Source: Chryseobacterium artocarpi
GTDB taxonomy: Bacteria > Bacteroidota > Bacteroidia > Flavobacteriales > Weeksellaceae
Direction: 5' to 3'
DNA: 64,000 nt
Assembly: GCF_001684975.1 (NCBI RefSeq)
Contig: NZ_MAYH01000001.1
Span: 124,001-188,000, forward strand
In this document: positions 53,101 to 59,664 of the stretch, piece after piece
Numbering within the stretch: position 1 is the first letter of the stretch
How the letters are laid out: every line of letters starts with the position of its first letter
Notes under the pieces: model-generated
Told to the model about the DNA's origin: nothing
Databases searched by the model: none
The model's input: the letters and a program-made list of their open reading frames with translations, nothing else
Translations under genes and position numbers: made by a program

Positions 53101-53265
53101 CATTTCTTTTTTAATGATTTACCTAAAGGAACCTATGTTTTCGAATACGAAGTAAAAGCCAATAATGCAGGCGAATTTTCAAATGGAATCACTTCCTTCC
53201 AGAACATGTATGCTCCGGCAATGGGCGCTCATTCAGAAGGGATGAGAGTGAAAATAGTAAAGTAA
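47134..53265 (+). CDS. Alpha-2-macroglobulin family protein with an embedded TonB-plug-like segment
   Basis: Starting at the ATG at 47134 the product has 2043 residues with a signal peptide (ending SFTYLFSQ). The order is a helical TPR-like N-terminal part (about 60-330), macroglobulin domains, the bait-region macroglobulin block FTDRAIYRPGQKMFYKGIL (near 558), and a SusC-type plug-like insert (about 1188-1260, with VVVRGYSS, PILYVIDGKPM and AIALYGSEAAGGAYIVTSK). Then come the A2M domain (LDETAFFFPNLY onward) and the thioester domain with CSEQ (Cys1501). Bacterial A2Ms trap proteases in the periplasm through that thioester. The plug-like insert is unusual. It is the last gene of its operon and is followed by a strong terminator. 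Confidence 0.9.
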   Translation: MKFSFKIYCIISLLSFTYLFSQIPVYKQSNKSKPKVSIHKNQPSDSRMSLRDSIQKEILMMVGEDNMEKDDLDEEEYIESQHDQIMIFRKKIDESKGLRKAVFQYYLANIYISSLTFYGRTSNKNDITPLDQLPEDYRQWAVNDFYREADRLYTNALTNRSVLQAEKTELWSEIIDRLEFAKYKPTLYDLIATNYLKFLNELPFDYDQSAKRKIAVIKEDLNQFHASDKDKTALLYLKSTEIEGDSKKQAKQLQNLADNFPEEPFSAYLLYQAASLLRYENEENNFLNAFKVCQKAIDNFPSSDWSNHCKKLINELEGSSMSINFPTRNLPGEYIPLETTYKNTDKVKIELVKKSGIIDFDKELLWRGFHEEEKLFSFTHNELDEHSFRTEIFPLKKFDDYRFHKTILALPPLEEGLYEMNSVSEDSERSTMFAVSDLFYVKRFEDDTKVTFQAINTKSGKAIDNSEYIMYQNVYDYEHNYKNRKKDNQLIRTGNGTTDKQGIFSLPKSKNREYDNSIIYFPHLKKYFVIDYNYNEVRNVKKEEEAIKEPINRDFIIFTDRAIYRPGQKMFYKGILKQEYFEKTGILPKQKVVVTLRDSNYQDISKAEAVTNEFGSITGTFIIPSQGLTGNYYISMEADFGEQKDTEENKNNIVLGSKYIKVEEYKRPKFRVVVNPVKEAYKLEEEVKVSGKAEAFSGADIPGATVKYEVKRKRIRLWRNYYQRYYHPPFNDTETDITHGETTTDSNGNFNITFRAEADEKTKGDTRNYQYFVSFYVTDVNGESQSGQIKINIGEVKAKINVDAPDLVLQNEWEFLKISMSNLNDQKINGKGNLTITRIPEEKKIILPKFTEKEEDRNYYAGNTEDKALSYSSYDKELFDVYFPHLSYLQNDNSKTQKGELFFSKSFNTEETGTILLKKKPEPGKYLVEAESIVDQDTIKAFKIIEVFDHITFRNGKPSFFGIRTDKELYKVGEKAKVTFYSDFKEGFVNYRFIRNGKKEDYQQIALNKGSVDITFTVTDTDLKKQLFLDYDFVHDNDYTKGNIKFKIKENINRDLEITTQVFRDRIQPGVPEKWILTVKGKDKEKINAEVLASMYDASLDVFAKNDYRFTYYTPYSDDSYDDYDPYRIEADDFFDGLISFNSIDNDKIYNRYPIQSDKFPTPESPYFQYTAARIVRTAYMTKSVAANAVAQEVVVRGYSSMKSENTPILYVIDGKPMKNNIPEDEIAEIKKLNSAEAIALYGSEAAGGAYIVTSKRAVREELLKKVKARTNLDETAFFFPNLYTDAEGNIKLEFNTPEALTEWKLILFAHTKDLKTGSAEFLTKTQKELMVTPNPPRFLRQGDHIELSAKIDNLSDKELKGDMMLYLFDPKTSQPLDSAFLNTNSLKKISVAAKGSTQASWEIKVPYAIDHVGYKILAKTKDFSDGEENVLPILSDRMLVTQTIPISIKEGQHKTYTMEGLANNTSSSTANFNLSVELTSNPLWFAVMSIPYLRSFPHECSEQLFSRLYGNMLSTYIMNSSPKIKKIFDEWNAKETPSNPLEANENLKAILIGETPWLSTIKDQNEQMQQLSLFFNMNKMQRDLKKAQRDLVDRQNPDGSFSWFPGGGKDKTISGHILAGFGKLDKMLKGQSGEYFTNEINHVIRNTVDYLDKEYKEQLVKNQKENKELDLNDYSSYFYYRSFWTKKEIPAELKKILPTLANTYTKDFKEYSLYHQVMITTLLQRYGYRDLAKKCIVDLKKTSRKSEENGMYWENNYSGWYWYQAPIETQAMLIEAFSEITPEDTASVEEMKVWLLKNKQTEGWGTTKSTTEAVYALLNYGKSWLDAEKGITMKLGNETIFPAHDGSKTSEAGFFKKSYYWKDITPEKGNLEIQKNSPGVAWGGMYRLYYENMDKVMANNSSNVSIEKKLFLKTFDGKEGKLKEVTSETPIKLGDLVVVRIVIHTDKNMQYIHLKDMRASGFEPVNVLSTYKWQNGAGYYESTKDAATHFFFNDLPKGTYVFEYEVKANNAGEFSNGITSFQNMYAPAMGAHSEGMRVKIVK

Positions 53266-53287
53266 ACTTTCATACTAGATCAATGAT

Positions 53288-53330
53288 AAAAACCCATCTC
53301 AGCTTTAGTTGAGATGGGTTTTTATTTTTT
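53288..53330 (+). terminator. Terminator of the A2M operon
   Basis: AAAAACCCATCTCA (53288-53301) and TGAGATGGGTTTTT (53310-53323) form a perfect 14-bp stem with a T-rich tail. It sits 22 bases after the A2M stop and could also serve the convergent operon ending at 53344. Confidence 0.92.
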
Positions 53331-53343
53331 TATAATAGTAAAA

Positions 53344-54582
53344 TTAAGATAGAGAAAATACCTTTACATACTCTTTTGGCATCCACATAAAGCATACCAC
53401 TAATGTTGCAATTAACAACAATGATAAAATTAACGTAGCCACCTTAAAACCATCCAATCTGAACTCTTTTTGAGGATGATTTCTGCCTGAGCTGTAAAAC
53501 TCTGCAATGTCTTTTCCGTAAGGTAAGTTGTTTCGGGGATTTTCCTGAGTTCTTGCAACGGATGATAAAGAAGGAAGTGTTTCTATACCTTTATTTTGGT
53601 TGATGGTATTGGCAAATGACCGTTTATTCTCCTGATGTATTTTTTTCGCAGACTCTATCTTTCCTTCAGTTGTAAGGAAACGTATTACTTCATCTATTTT
53701 CTCTGAATACTTATCATATTCTTTACTAATGATCTCAATTCCGTTTTTAGACTCTTTTATCCTGATTTCATTGTCCTGATGTCTTTTTTCGTTTTGTGAA
53801 ACCTGGCTGTTAAGGAGTTCCAGAAGTTGTGCTTTTTCATCCTTTAAACTTTCTTTTTCCTTTTCGAGATCAGCAATAGAATTTTGAATTGCCCGAAGTC
53901 TTTCCTCATGAAGATTCTCAATTTCTTTCTTAAAACCATTGGCGTCAACAATTTTAAAAATTCCTTTCTGTCTTACAAACTCACCGATTTCGTGGCTTTG
54001 TGTAAAAAAGATCGTGTCATACATATTCAGAAGCTCAAAAGCCTGATTAAAAAAACTCTGCAACTGTGCTGCATTCGTTTCACAATAAACTACAAGATAA
54101 TTATTGCTGGTTTGAGTAAAATTAAGATCTTCCATCTCCCGGATATTAAAACCGATCTTATCAAAATCCATTGGCTTATGAATGGAAAACTGATCAGAAT
54201 GATTGATGGTAATAATTCCGTCCTGCACATTACTTTTCTCAAGATTACTGTGAAAATCGTTCAGGGTATTGATGATAAGACTTTCTGACGTTATTTTATC
54301 AACAAAAAGAAGACTTGAACCAATAAATGTTCCGCCTCTGTCAGAATTCTGTTCCTTAGCAAATGTATAAACAGAGTAGGAGATGAGGTTACATCCGCCG
54401 GCATAATCCTTTCGTATAGAATAGACGCTGGTTTGCGGAAACAGTTTAATAGCATCAGTTTTTAAATCAAACGTTCTGATCTCTTTCGCTATCGCTTTAT
54501 TTCCGCCCAGAAAAAAAGATTGCCTGAAGCCATTCGGGTTTCCGAATGTACCAAATGCCGAGAAAAAATAAGTACTGCTCAT
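53344..54582 (-). CDS. Coiled-coil protein with C-terminal membrane anchor, third gene of a GTPase operon
   Basis: The 412-residue protein has no signal peptide. The N-terminal domain (about 1-200) begins STYFFSAFGTFGNPNGFRQS and holds GGTFIGSSLLFVDKI; this looks like a conserved domain that I cannot name. From about 210 to 330 there is a long coiled coil rich in Glu and Lys (NSIADLEKEKESLKDEKAQL), then a Ser/Asn-rich linker, and one membrane helix near 381-401 (ATLILSLLLIATLVVCFMW). Its start overlaps the stop of the GTPase-like gene at 54582. The layout is compatible with a GTPase-associated protein (GAP1-like) acting on the neighbouring GTPase at the inner face of the membrane. That is inference from position. 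Confidence 0.7.
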   Translation of the reverse strand: MSSTYFFSAFGTFGNPNGFRQSFFLGGNKAIAKEIRTFDLKTDAIKLFPQTSVYSIRKDYAGGCNLISYSVYTFAKEQNSDRGGTFIGSSLLFVDKITSESLIINTLNDFHSNLEKSNVQDGIITINHSDQFSIHKPMDFDKIGFNIREMEDLNFTQTSNNYLVVYCETNAAQLQSFFNQAFELLNMYDTIFFTQSHEIGEFVRQKGIFKIVDANGFKKEIENLHEERLRAIQNSIADLEKEKESLKDEKAQLLELLNSQVSQNEKRHQDNEIRIKESKNGIEIISKEYDKYSEKIDEVIRFLTTEGKIESAKKIHQENKRSFANTINQNKGIETLPSLSSVARTQENPRNNLPYGKDIAEFYSSGRNHPQKEFRLDGFKVATLILSLLLIATLVVCFMWMPKEYVKVFSLS

Positions 54583-55508
54583 TAATTTGTAAAGCTAAAT
54601 TTTAAACGTTCCCAAAATGTTCCTTCATAATCAAGATCGTAGCCCACAATGCTTCTGTACAGCCATTTTGAAAGTACTTCAGCAGTAGAAAGATTCAACA
54701 GGCTGATTCTTTCATTTCCGGTTGCATTCTGAACACTTCCCACTGTGTAATAGGTTTTACTTAGCCCATACGTATCAATACGCTGTGAAGTCATTGGTAA
54801 ATGATCAGAGATAAAACTGTCCAGCGCTTCGGCACTTTCCACATCCATCCTTCCGGATTTATCCCATTTGGAAATCACCAAAATAGCATTCACAGACTTT
54901 AAGTTTTTTCCCTTTCTTTCCAGCTCATCCAGAAATTCATTGATTAAAGAATCGTCATTATAAGCAGACTCATAGCTCGTCACAATAATGAATGTAAGAG
55001 GAATATTCGCATTAAGGAAAGTCTCTATGCTGCTGTGATAGTTTCCTCCTCGTCTGATATCATTATGATTTTCTCCTGACGTTTCCAAAAAAGTGAGATC
55101 AATAGGAACCACTCTTTTTGATTTGTTATTCGGTTCAAAAACAAGATCCAGACGGGTAACCTGATCCCTTGTCGTTCTGTTCGGAAGAACGCCCTGTCTT
55201 ATATTTTCAAAGAAATCAGAAAGAAGAACATTTGCTTCCTTAGAGTTTGGCGTTCCAAGCTTAGGTCTTAAAACTCCGGCATATGACCTTAAATAATAAA
55301 GCATTGACGATAAAATCACAGACTTTCCTGATTCGGCAGTTCCAAAGAAGAACACAAAATTACTTTCCTTGTTTTTGATATCGTTGGAAATCGTTTTTGC
55401 AATAGGAACAAAATCTTCCTTTGTATCATTTTGAAAATCAAACGAAAGAGGTTTTAAGGTTTCCTCAGTTTCAAAATTCAGAGGTTTTAAATGATCATGA
55501 GTTTCCAT
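54582..55508 (-). CDS. P-loop GTPase-like protein, second gene of the operon
   Basis: The 308-residue cytoplasmic protein has a Walker A motif FFGTAESGKSVILSSML (Gly56 to Ser63), a switch-like DLTFLETSGEN segment (138-147, Glu-x-x-Gly in place of Asp-x-x-Gly), and a G4-like LVISKWD (210-216). A final VGSVQ may be G5. These place it in the TRAFAC-like GTPase class, with DO-GTPase-type features. The C-terminal FWERLKFSFTN tail could contact the membrane partner. It is flanked by two membrane proteins with 3-base and 1-base spacing, so the three must work together. No cognate family could be named with certainty. Confidence 0.78.
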   Translation of the reverse strand: METHDHLKPLNFETEETLKPLSFDFQNDTKEDFVPIAKTISNDIKNKESNFVFFFGTAESGKSVILSSMLYYLRSYAGVLRPKLGTPNSKEANVLLSDFFENIRQGVLPNRTTRDQVTRLDLVFEPNNKSKRVVPIDLTFLETSGENHNDIRRGGNYHSSIETFLNANIPLTFIIVTSYESAYNDDSLINEFLDELERKGKNLKSVNAILVISKWDKSGRMDVESAEALDSFISDHLPMTSQRIDTYGLSKTYYTVGSVQNATGNERISLLNLSTAEVLSKWLYRSIVGYDLDYEGTFWERLKFSFTN

Positions 55509-55511
55509 AGT

Positions 55512-56540
55512 TTAGTTATTAGGGATGATGGTTTTACCGCTTCTTTTATTATTAAATACACTTCTGTTATTGTTTCCGTTGTAATTTCCTGAATCCGTTA
55601 CCAGTAAAATGATAATAACGATAACAAAATCAAGCAGAATACAACCCGCCAGCACTACAAATTGATACATTCCGAAATTTTTAATCGCATGCTCAAAAGC
55701 AAACCCGATTTTACCCACCTGCTGTGTTTTTGAAACAATAGGCTCAAAATGTATCTTATCATTTCCAAGAACCGTCTGGGCACGGCTTCCCAGTTTATTG
55801 TAATCCGAAAGTGATTCATCAATCAGCCCTTGGGACAATCCGTCTTTTTCCTTTTTTGATAAAAGAAGAAGATCCTGAATCGTTTTATTCCATTTGAAAG
55901 CCGCCGTATTGATATCCGATTTCAACGCTCTTTCCTCAGGAGATAAATCCGAAACGATATTATCAATCTGTTTTCCCATTCTTTCCGAAAGATCTTCATA
56001 ATCTTCACCTACAGGAGTCAGAAGGTCAACCTTTTGACCCGTTAATCTCTCTATATCCTTGATCAATAACTGAGCTCTGCTTCCGATTCCTTTATTTCCG
56101 GGATCCTTGATCTGTTCCATCATCTGTTTCTTCTTGATCTCAATATTTTGAGTAGTCGCTTTATTGTATTTATAACTTAATTTTGATTCCACATCATTCT
56201 CTAGTGTCGTGAAATTTTTATTAATATCACGAAGCTCGTCGGTATAAATATCCGTTTTCATAAACCTCGTATACAAGGCATTGAAATTAGCAATGAAGCA
56301 AAAAGAAGCAATGAAAATGTAGATCCAGACAAGGCTGTTGGTAGGTTTTCCTTCCAATTTTGCATTTCTCAACATCCAGCAAAGGAACAGAAGAAGCAAT
56401 GATAGAACTAAAGCAATGACAAATGATGCCGGACCAAAAATCTGTTGCAGACCCAGCCAGGTCTGATAAAAACTTACACTGATCAGTAATAAAGCAAGAA
56501 TTCCCAAAAAGAGATCTGCAGGAGTCGTTTTTTTATTCAT
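55512..56540 (-). CDS. Multi-pass membrane protein, first gene of the GTPase operon
   Basis: The 342-residue protein has three N-terminal membrane helices (about 9-27, 36-57 and 72-91), a helical soluble domain (about 95-285, with ELRDINKNFTTLENDVESK and IKKKQMMEQIKDPGNKG), and a fourth helix near 293-315 (QFVVLAGCILLDFVIVIIIL). The Asn-rich tail NYNGNNNRSVFNN follows. With four helices the soluble domain would face the periplasm if the tail is cytoplasmic. I recognise no family. It starts the operon, 3 bases before the GTPase-like gene, and could be the sensor or pore of the system. Confidence 0.72.
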   Translation of the reverse strand: MNKKTTPADLFLGILALLLISVSFYQTWLGLQQIFGPASFVIALVLSLLLLFLCWMLRNAKLEGKPTNSLVWIYIFIASFCFIANFNALYTRFMKTDIYTDELRDINKNFTTLENDVESKLSYKYNKATTQNIEIKKKQMMEQIKDPGNKGIGSRAQLLIKDIERLTGQKVDLLTPVGEDYEDLSERMGKQIDNIVSDLSPEERALKSDINTAAFKWNKTIQDLLLLSKKEKDGLSQGLIDESLSDYNKLGSRAQTVLGNDKIHFEPIVSKTQQVGKIGFAFEHAIKNFGMYQFVVLAGCILLDFVIVIIILLVTDSGNYNGNNNRSVFNNKRSGKTIIPNN

Positions 56541-56956
56541 AATGTATTCGTTGTTTTGTTGAATAAGCTTATAAAAACATGCTGTTTTATAATGTTCGAA
56601 ACTACAAACAACGAGCAGAAGAAAATTACGGGAACCCGTAAGTAGAAGTGCTTATGATCTAGTCTGAATGGTGTTTATGAATGTATTCTCGCGCAGATTT
56701 TGCAGATGAAGCAGATTTTTATGATCAAAATATTTAATATTCTGAATTTACAGAAAAGCACAAGAAGCATCATGGTTATGTGTACGCTTAGTAATAATCA
56801 ATTTTATTGATTCCACCTTTTGCTCCCTTGAAATCTTACGAAATAAAGGTAAAACCTTTGCGTTTATATAACCCTCAATATTTTAGCCACTAATTCACGA
56901 ATTTTTCCTTCTTATTCGTGCATTAGTGGCTAAAAGAATATCTGTATTTAAAGAAA
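56541..56956. other. Gene-free spacer with repeats
   Basis: This 416-base spacer should hold the promoter of the minus-strand GTPase operon near 56560. It also has three 9-bp tandem units (GCAGATTTT, GCAGATGAA, GCAGATTTT; 56693-56719) and a 22-bp inverted repeat at 56881-56935. No gene fits. Confidence 0.6.
56881..56935 (-). repeat. Inverted repeat, 22-bp arms
   Basis: The arms TTTTAGCCACTAATTCACGA... (56881-56902) and ...TTAGTGGCTAAAA (56914-56935) pair over 22 bp with one mismatch and an 11-base loop. It lies just after the minus-strand acyltransferase gene and has T-runs at both ends, so it may act as a terminator for it and as a dispersed repeat. Confidence 0.75.
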
Positions 56957-58090
56957 CTACTTTTCTTCTGCCTTTAATTTATTTACCAAAGGATTCGCGT
57001 ACATGGCAAGGAAATATTCCTTAGAAACAGGATCAGACGGATCGATACGCATTTCCTGTCTTCGGATAAACAATTGCTTTTCCTGTTCTGTATATTGAGA
57101 AGCATAGGTATCTGTATTGTTCATCAGATCGTAGGCTATATATTTTGTGGGCCAAAGCTTATAGTTTTCGATGATTGATTGATCTATAAGTTGAGCAATA
57201 GCTTGCAGCTGCTTGTTTTTATTCTCAATATTGGCGGCAATATCATCCAGTTCAGTATCAATAACATCACCGGCATGGATATGAATTCTTTTCTTTTGTC
57301 CTAAAATTCCGCTAAGTATTGTCGTAAAATCTTCATTTTTCCCTTTAATGTATTCCTCTTCTCTATGTTGTGCCAGTAATTGAGGCATTTTTAAGGAATC
57401 AGTAGGATCATATTCGTAGGAGATAGAGATAGGAACAATCTTTAATGTTTTAAAATAATCTATTAGAGATTGGTCCCCAGCTGCCATGGCAAGCATCTTT
57501 AAAACTCCTTGCTGAGTATCATCATTCCCGTCTTTAGCACGACCTTCACGCTGGGCAATCCATACGGAACGGTTTTCTTCGTGCAGAAGCATGTCAATAT
57601 ATTCAGATAGGGTTTGTGAACTTTTAAGCTGGTCACGAATGGATAAGCCTCTTTGAACTAAGAAATTACGGTTTAGTTTAGCCAGTACATTCAGAAAGTT
57701 TCTTTTTACAAGATTGTCTCCGATAGCTGAAGCCGTCATAACATAACCTCCTTCCAGCAGAACCAGATTGAGCAGGGAAGTATCCAGTACAATATCCCTG
57801 TGATTAGAAATGTAAAGGTAAGAAGTGTTTTTATCAAGTTTATCGAAACCTGAAGTCGTTAATCCTTCAGAACTCTTAGCAAGAATCTGACGAACCGCAT
57901 ACGCAACAAACTGATGCTGAAAATCACTTATGGAATGAACCTCTTTAAACTGTTCCAGCCAAACCTGCTCATCCACACCGGGAAAAGTAAAGGTCATCAG
58001 TGCTTTCATCATCGGATCACGGGCTACACTCTGCAATTTTTCATTCACTTCATGATCATGAAAATACCGGATTTCATCAAACTTCGACAT
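56957..58090 (-). CDS. PlsB/PlsC-like acyltransferase
   Basis: The 377-residue protein carries the acyltransferase catalytic block YISNHRDIVLD (His97 with Asp99 or Asp103), WIAQREGRAKDGND (the block III equivalent, near 177-190), and LKIVPISISYEYDP. These match glycerol-phosphate acyltransferase homologues of the PlsB/lysophosphatidate acyltransferase superfamily. The exact motif spacing differs from HX4D of textbook enzymes, as in a distinct Bacteroidota branch. There is no signal peptide, so it works at the inner face of the cytoplasmic membrane, probably in phospholipid or ornithine-lipid assembly. Function is uncertain in detail. Confidence 0.8.
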   Translation of the reverse strand: MSKFDEIRYFHDHEVNEKLQSVARDPMMKALMTFTFPGVDEQVWLEQFKEVHSISDFQHQFVAYAVRQILAKSSEGLTTSGFDKLDKNTSYLYISNHRDIVLDTSLLNLVLLEGGYVMTASAIGDNLVKRNFLNVLAKLNRNFLVQRGLSIRDQLKSSQTLSEYIDMLLHEENRSVWIAQREGRAKDGNDDTQQGVLKMLAMAAGDQSLIDYFKTLKIVPISISYEYDPTDSLKMPQLLAQHREEEYIKGKNEDFTTILSGILGQKKRIHIHAGDVIDTELDDIAANIENKNKQLQAIAQLIDQSIIENYKLWPTKYIAYDLMNNTDTYASQYTEQEKQLFIRRQEMRIDPSDPVSKEYFLAMYANPLVNKLKAEEK

Positions 58091-58237
58091 GTTATGGTAA
58101 AAATTAAAACTTTTTGCAAAAGAACGAAAATTTATCTGGGGATAGGCTATAAAGGTTGTTAAAGTATTATGAATGGCGTAGAACTTAGAGAAATCATCTG
58201 ATGAACGGAGCAGACTTCTCTATTTATTCGAGTATAT

Positions 58238-58424
58238 TTTAACCACAAAAGTCACAAAAGTTTTATTTAAACCACTTTAGTTCACTTAAGTAAGTTGAGA
58301 AGGATACTGTATAATAAGTTCACATAAGAAGAAAATCAGAGATTTTCAAAACCTTAAGTGTACTTCTTATGCGTAAAGCTTGTCGCTTGAAATAACTTAA
58401 GTGTTTAATTCTTTTGTGGTTAAA
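58238..58424. repeat. Nested inverted-repeat element 1 (187 bp)
   Basis: The ends TTTAACCACAAAAG (58238-58251) and CTTTTGTGGTTAAA (58411-58424) are perfect 14-bp inverted repeats. Inside are nested pairs CACTTAAGT/ACTTAAGTG (58283-58291, 58395-58403), CATAAGAAG/CTTCTTATG (58323-58331, 58363-58371), and a central palindrome GAAAATC-AGA-GATTTTC (58331-58347). It has the form of a non-coding mobile element or a large cruciform. No coding frame. Confidence 0.8.
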
Positions 58425-58545
58425 CCATTAAGAACTGTGAAGTTATTAAGAAAAGTTAAGATGAAAATCAAAGATTTTCTTTAGAATACTCTTAAAACGA
58501 AGCTCTTCTTAAGACTCTTATCACGTTAATTTTTTCTTAATGGTT
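58423..58545. repeat. Nested inverted-repeat element 2 (123 bp)
   Basis: The ends AACCATTAAGAA (58423-58434) and TTCTTAATGGTT (58534-58545) are perfect 12-bp inverted repeats. The centre has GAAAATC-AAA-GATTTTC (58463-58479), which differs from the central palindrome of element 1 only in the three-base loop. Element 2 directly overlaps the end of element 1, so the two are probably related copies of one repeat family. Confidence 0.8.
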
Positions 58546-58575
58546 CAAAATTAAAATACTCAATAGGTGAATTTG

Positions 58576-58640
58576 GATTCCTGCGGAATGACAAATACAG
58601 CGTTTTATTTATCCGCACACTTTGTCATTCCGTAGGAATC
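58576..58640. repeat. Inverted repeat element 3 (20-bp arms)
   Basis: GATTCCTGCGGAATGACAAA (58576-58595) and TTTGTCATTCCGTAGGAATC (58621-58640) pair over 20 bp with one mismatch. It lies 18 bases after the stop of the GIY-YIG gene on the minus strand and may serve as its terminator. The GTCATTCC core also occurs in part at 29400. Confidence 0.75.
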
Positions 58641-58658
58641 TCAACAATAGTATTCAAA

Positions 58659-59507
58659 TTATATTTCTAAATTTTTTAGCTGAATTCCTGTCTCTGTTTT
58701 CCATTCCAATGGTCCATTTGCAGATCTTGCCAACGTAGCGGAAGCTGCTCTTGAGGATGAATTAAAAATATAATCCTTAGTGAGTTTATAGAACCCGTTT
58801 TCCAGTTGTAATATTCCGTCTGAAATCATTTTATTTCGTTCCAATACAATACCTTCATTTAACGAGGGTTGTTCTGTTACCATCAGTAGAGAATCTTTAT
58901 AGACAACAAAACCTTCAGTAGAAGGGCTTCCTTTACTGTTTGCTCCGGCTCCATTTTTACAGAATAACACCAGCTGATTGGTTTCATTTTGTTCAATAGT
59001 TTCTTCCACAGACTCAAATATTTTATGTCCTAGTGAAGCCGTCAATATTTTTACATTAGATAAAAATTCTTCCAATTCAGCTTGTTCTGCTTCGGATAAT
59101 TCCGGTCGGGTAGGAATATTTTGATTAATAGTATAGCGCTCTGCATGCATGGCCAGTTCATACAAACGATTTTCCAAATACTTTACCCCTGCTTTGTTCA
59201 GATATTGATCTTTGCTTCCAAAGAATAAGACTTCATTCCAAAAATCTCTGTTGGCTATATGATGGGCAAGACGATCAGCAATCACTTCAGCTTCTCCAAT
59301 ATAGGCTGCGTCTTCATTATTATCTCCTTTACCAATCAGGATATAGACACCAGGCTTTCTAAATTCTGTACGATTGCTGAATTCTCTTACTTTGATACGG
59401 GGAACTCTGATGCCTATTCCCGTCCAGTTGCTGAGTTCTGCGGTGGTGAGACTGTTGGGAGTGCCATCCACGAAGAATAGGCGTATGGTTTTTCCGAAGG
59501 TATTCAT
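58659..59507 (-). CDS. GIY-YIG nuclease-like protein with C-terminal DUF4357
   Basis: The 282-residue protein has a GIY-YIG core with GVYILIG (53-59), AAYIGEAE (67-74) and Arg79, plus an F-x-NEVLFFGSKD-type block (88-97) and a likely catalytic Glu in YLENRLYEL (near 110-118). The C-terminal part ends SSSRAASATLARSANGPLEW, the DUF4357 signature. GIY-YIG/DUF4357 proteins are common in Bacteroidota and often lie near restriction genes, so a DNA-processing or defence role is plausible. Here it lies about 3 kb from hsdS. It is transcribed alone. Confidence 0.85.
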   Translation of the reverse strand: MNTFGKTIRLFFVDGTPNSLTTAELSNWTGIGIRVPRIKVREFSNRTEFRKPGVYILIGKGDNNEDAAYIGEAEVIADRLAHHIANRDFWNEVLFFGSKDQYLNKAGVKYLENRLYELAMHAERYTINQNIPTRPELSEAEQAELEEFLSNVKILTASLGHKIFESVEETIEQNETNQLVLFCKNGAGANSKGSPSTEGFVVYKDSLLMVTEQPSLNEGIVLERNKMISDGILQLENGFYKLTKDYIFNSSSRAASATLARSANGPLEWKTETGIQLKNLEI

Positions 59508-59664
59508 AGTTAGTTTTAATGTTTTGAATCATGAATGACTAATGACTCAAGAATGTTTGTTTAATGGCGGCAATAATAAGAAAAATCTTTAATCTTTCTA
59601 AAGAAAAGGTATAAATTTATGAGGTATACTGATATATAAAATGGCTTTTAAAAAGAAGATGTTA

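Larger units (their letters stand above)
58091..58658. other. Gene-free spacer built of inverted-repeat elements
   Basis: No frame in these 568 bases is convincing. From 58238 to 58640 the spacer is made of three inverted-repeat elements in a row, each listed below. The part before 58238 must contain the promoter of the acyltransferase gene. Confidence 0.7.
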
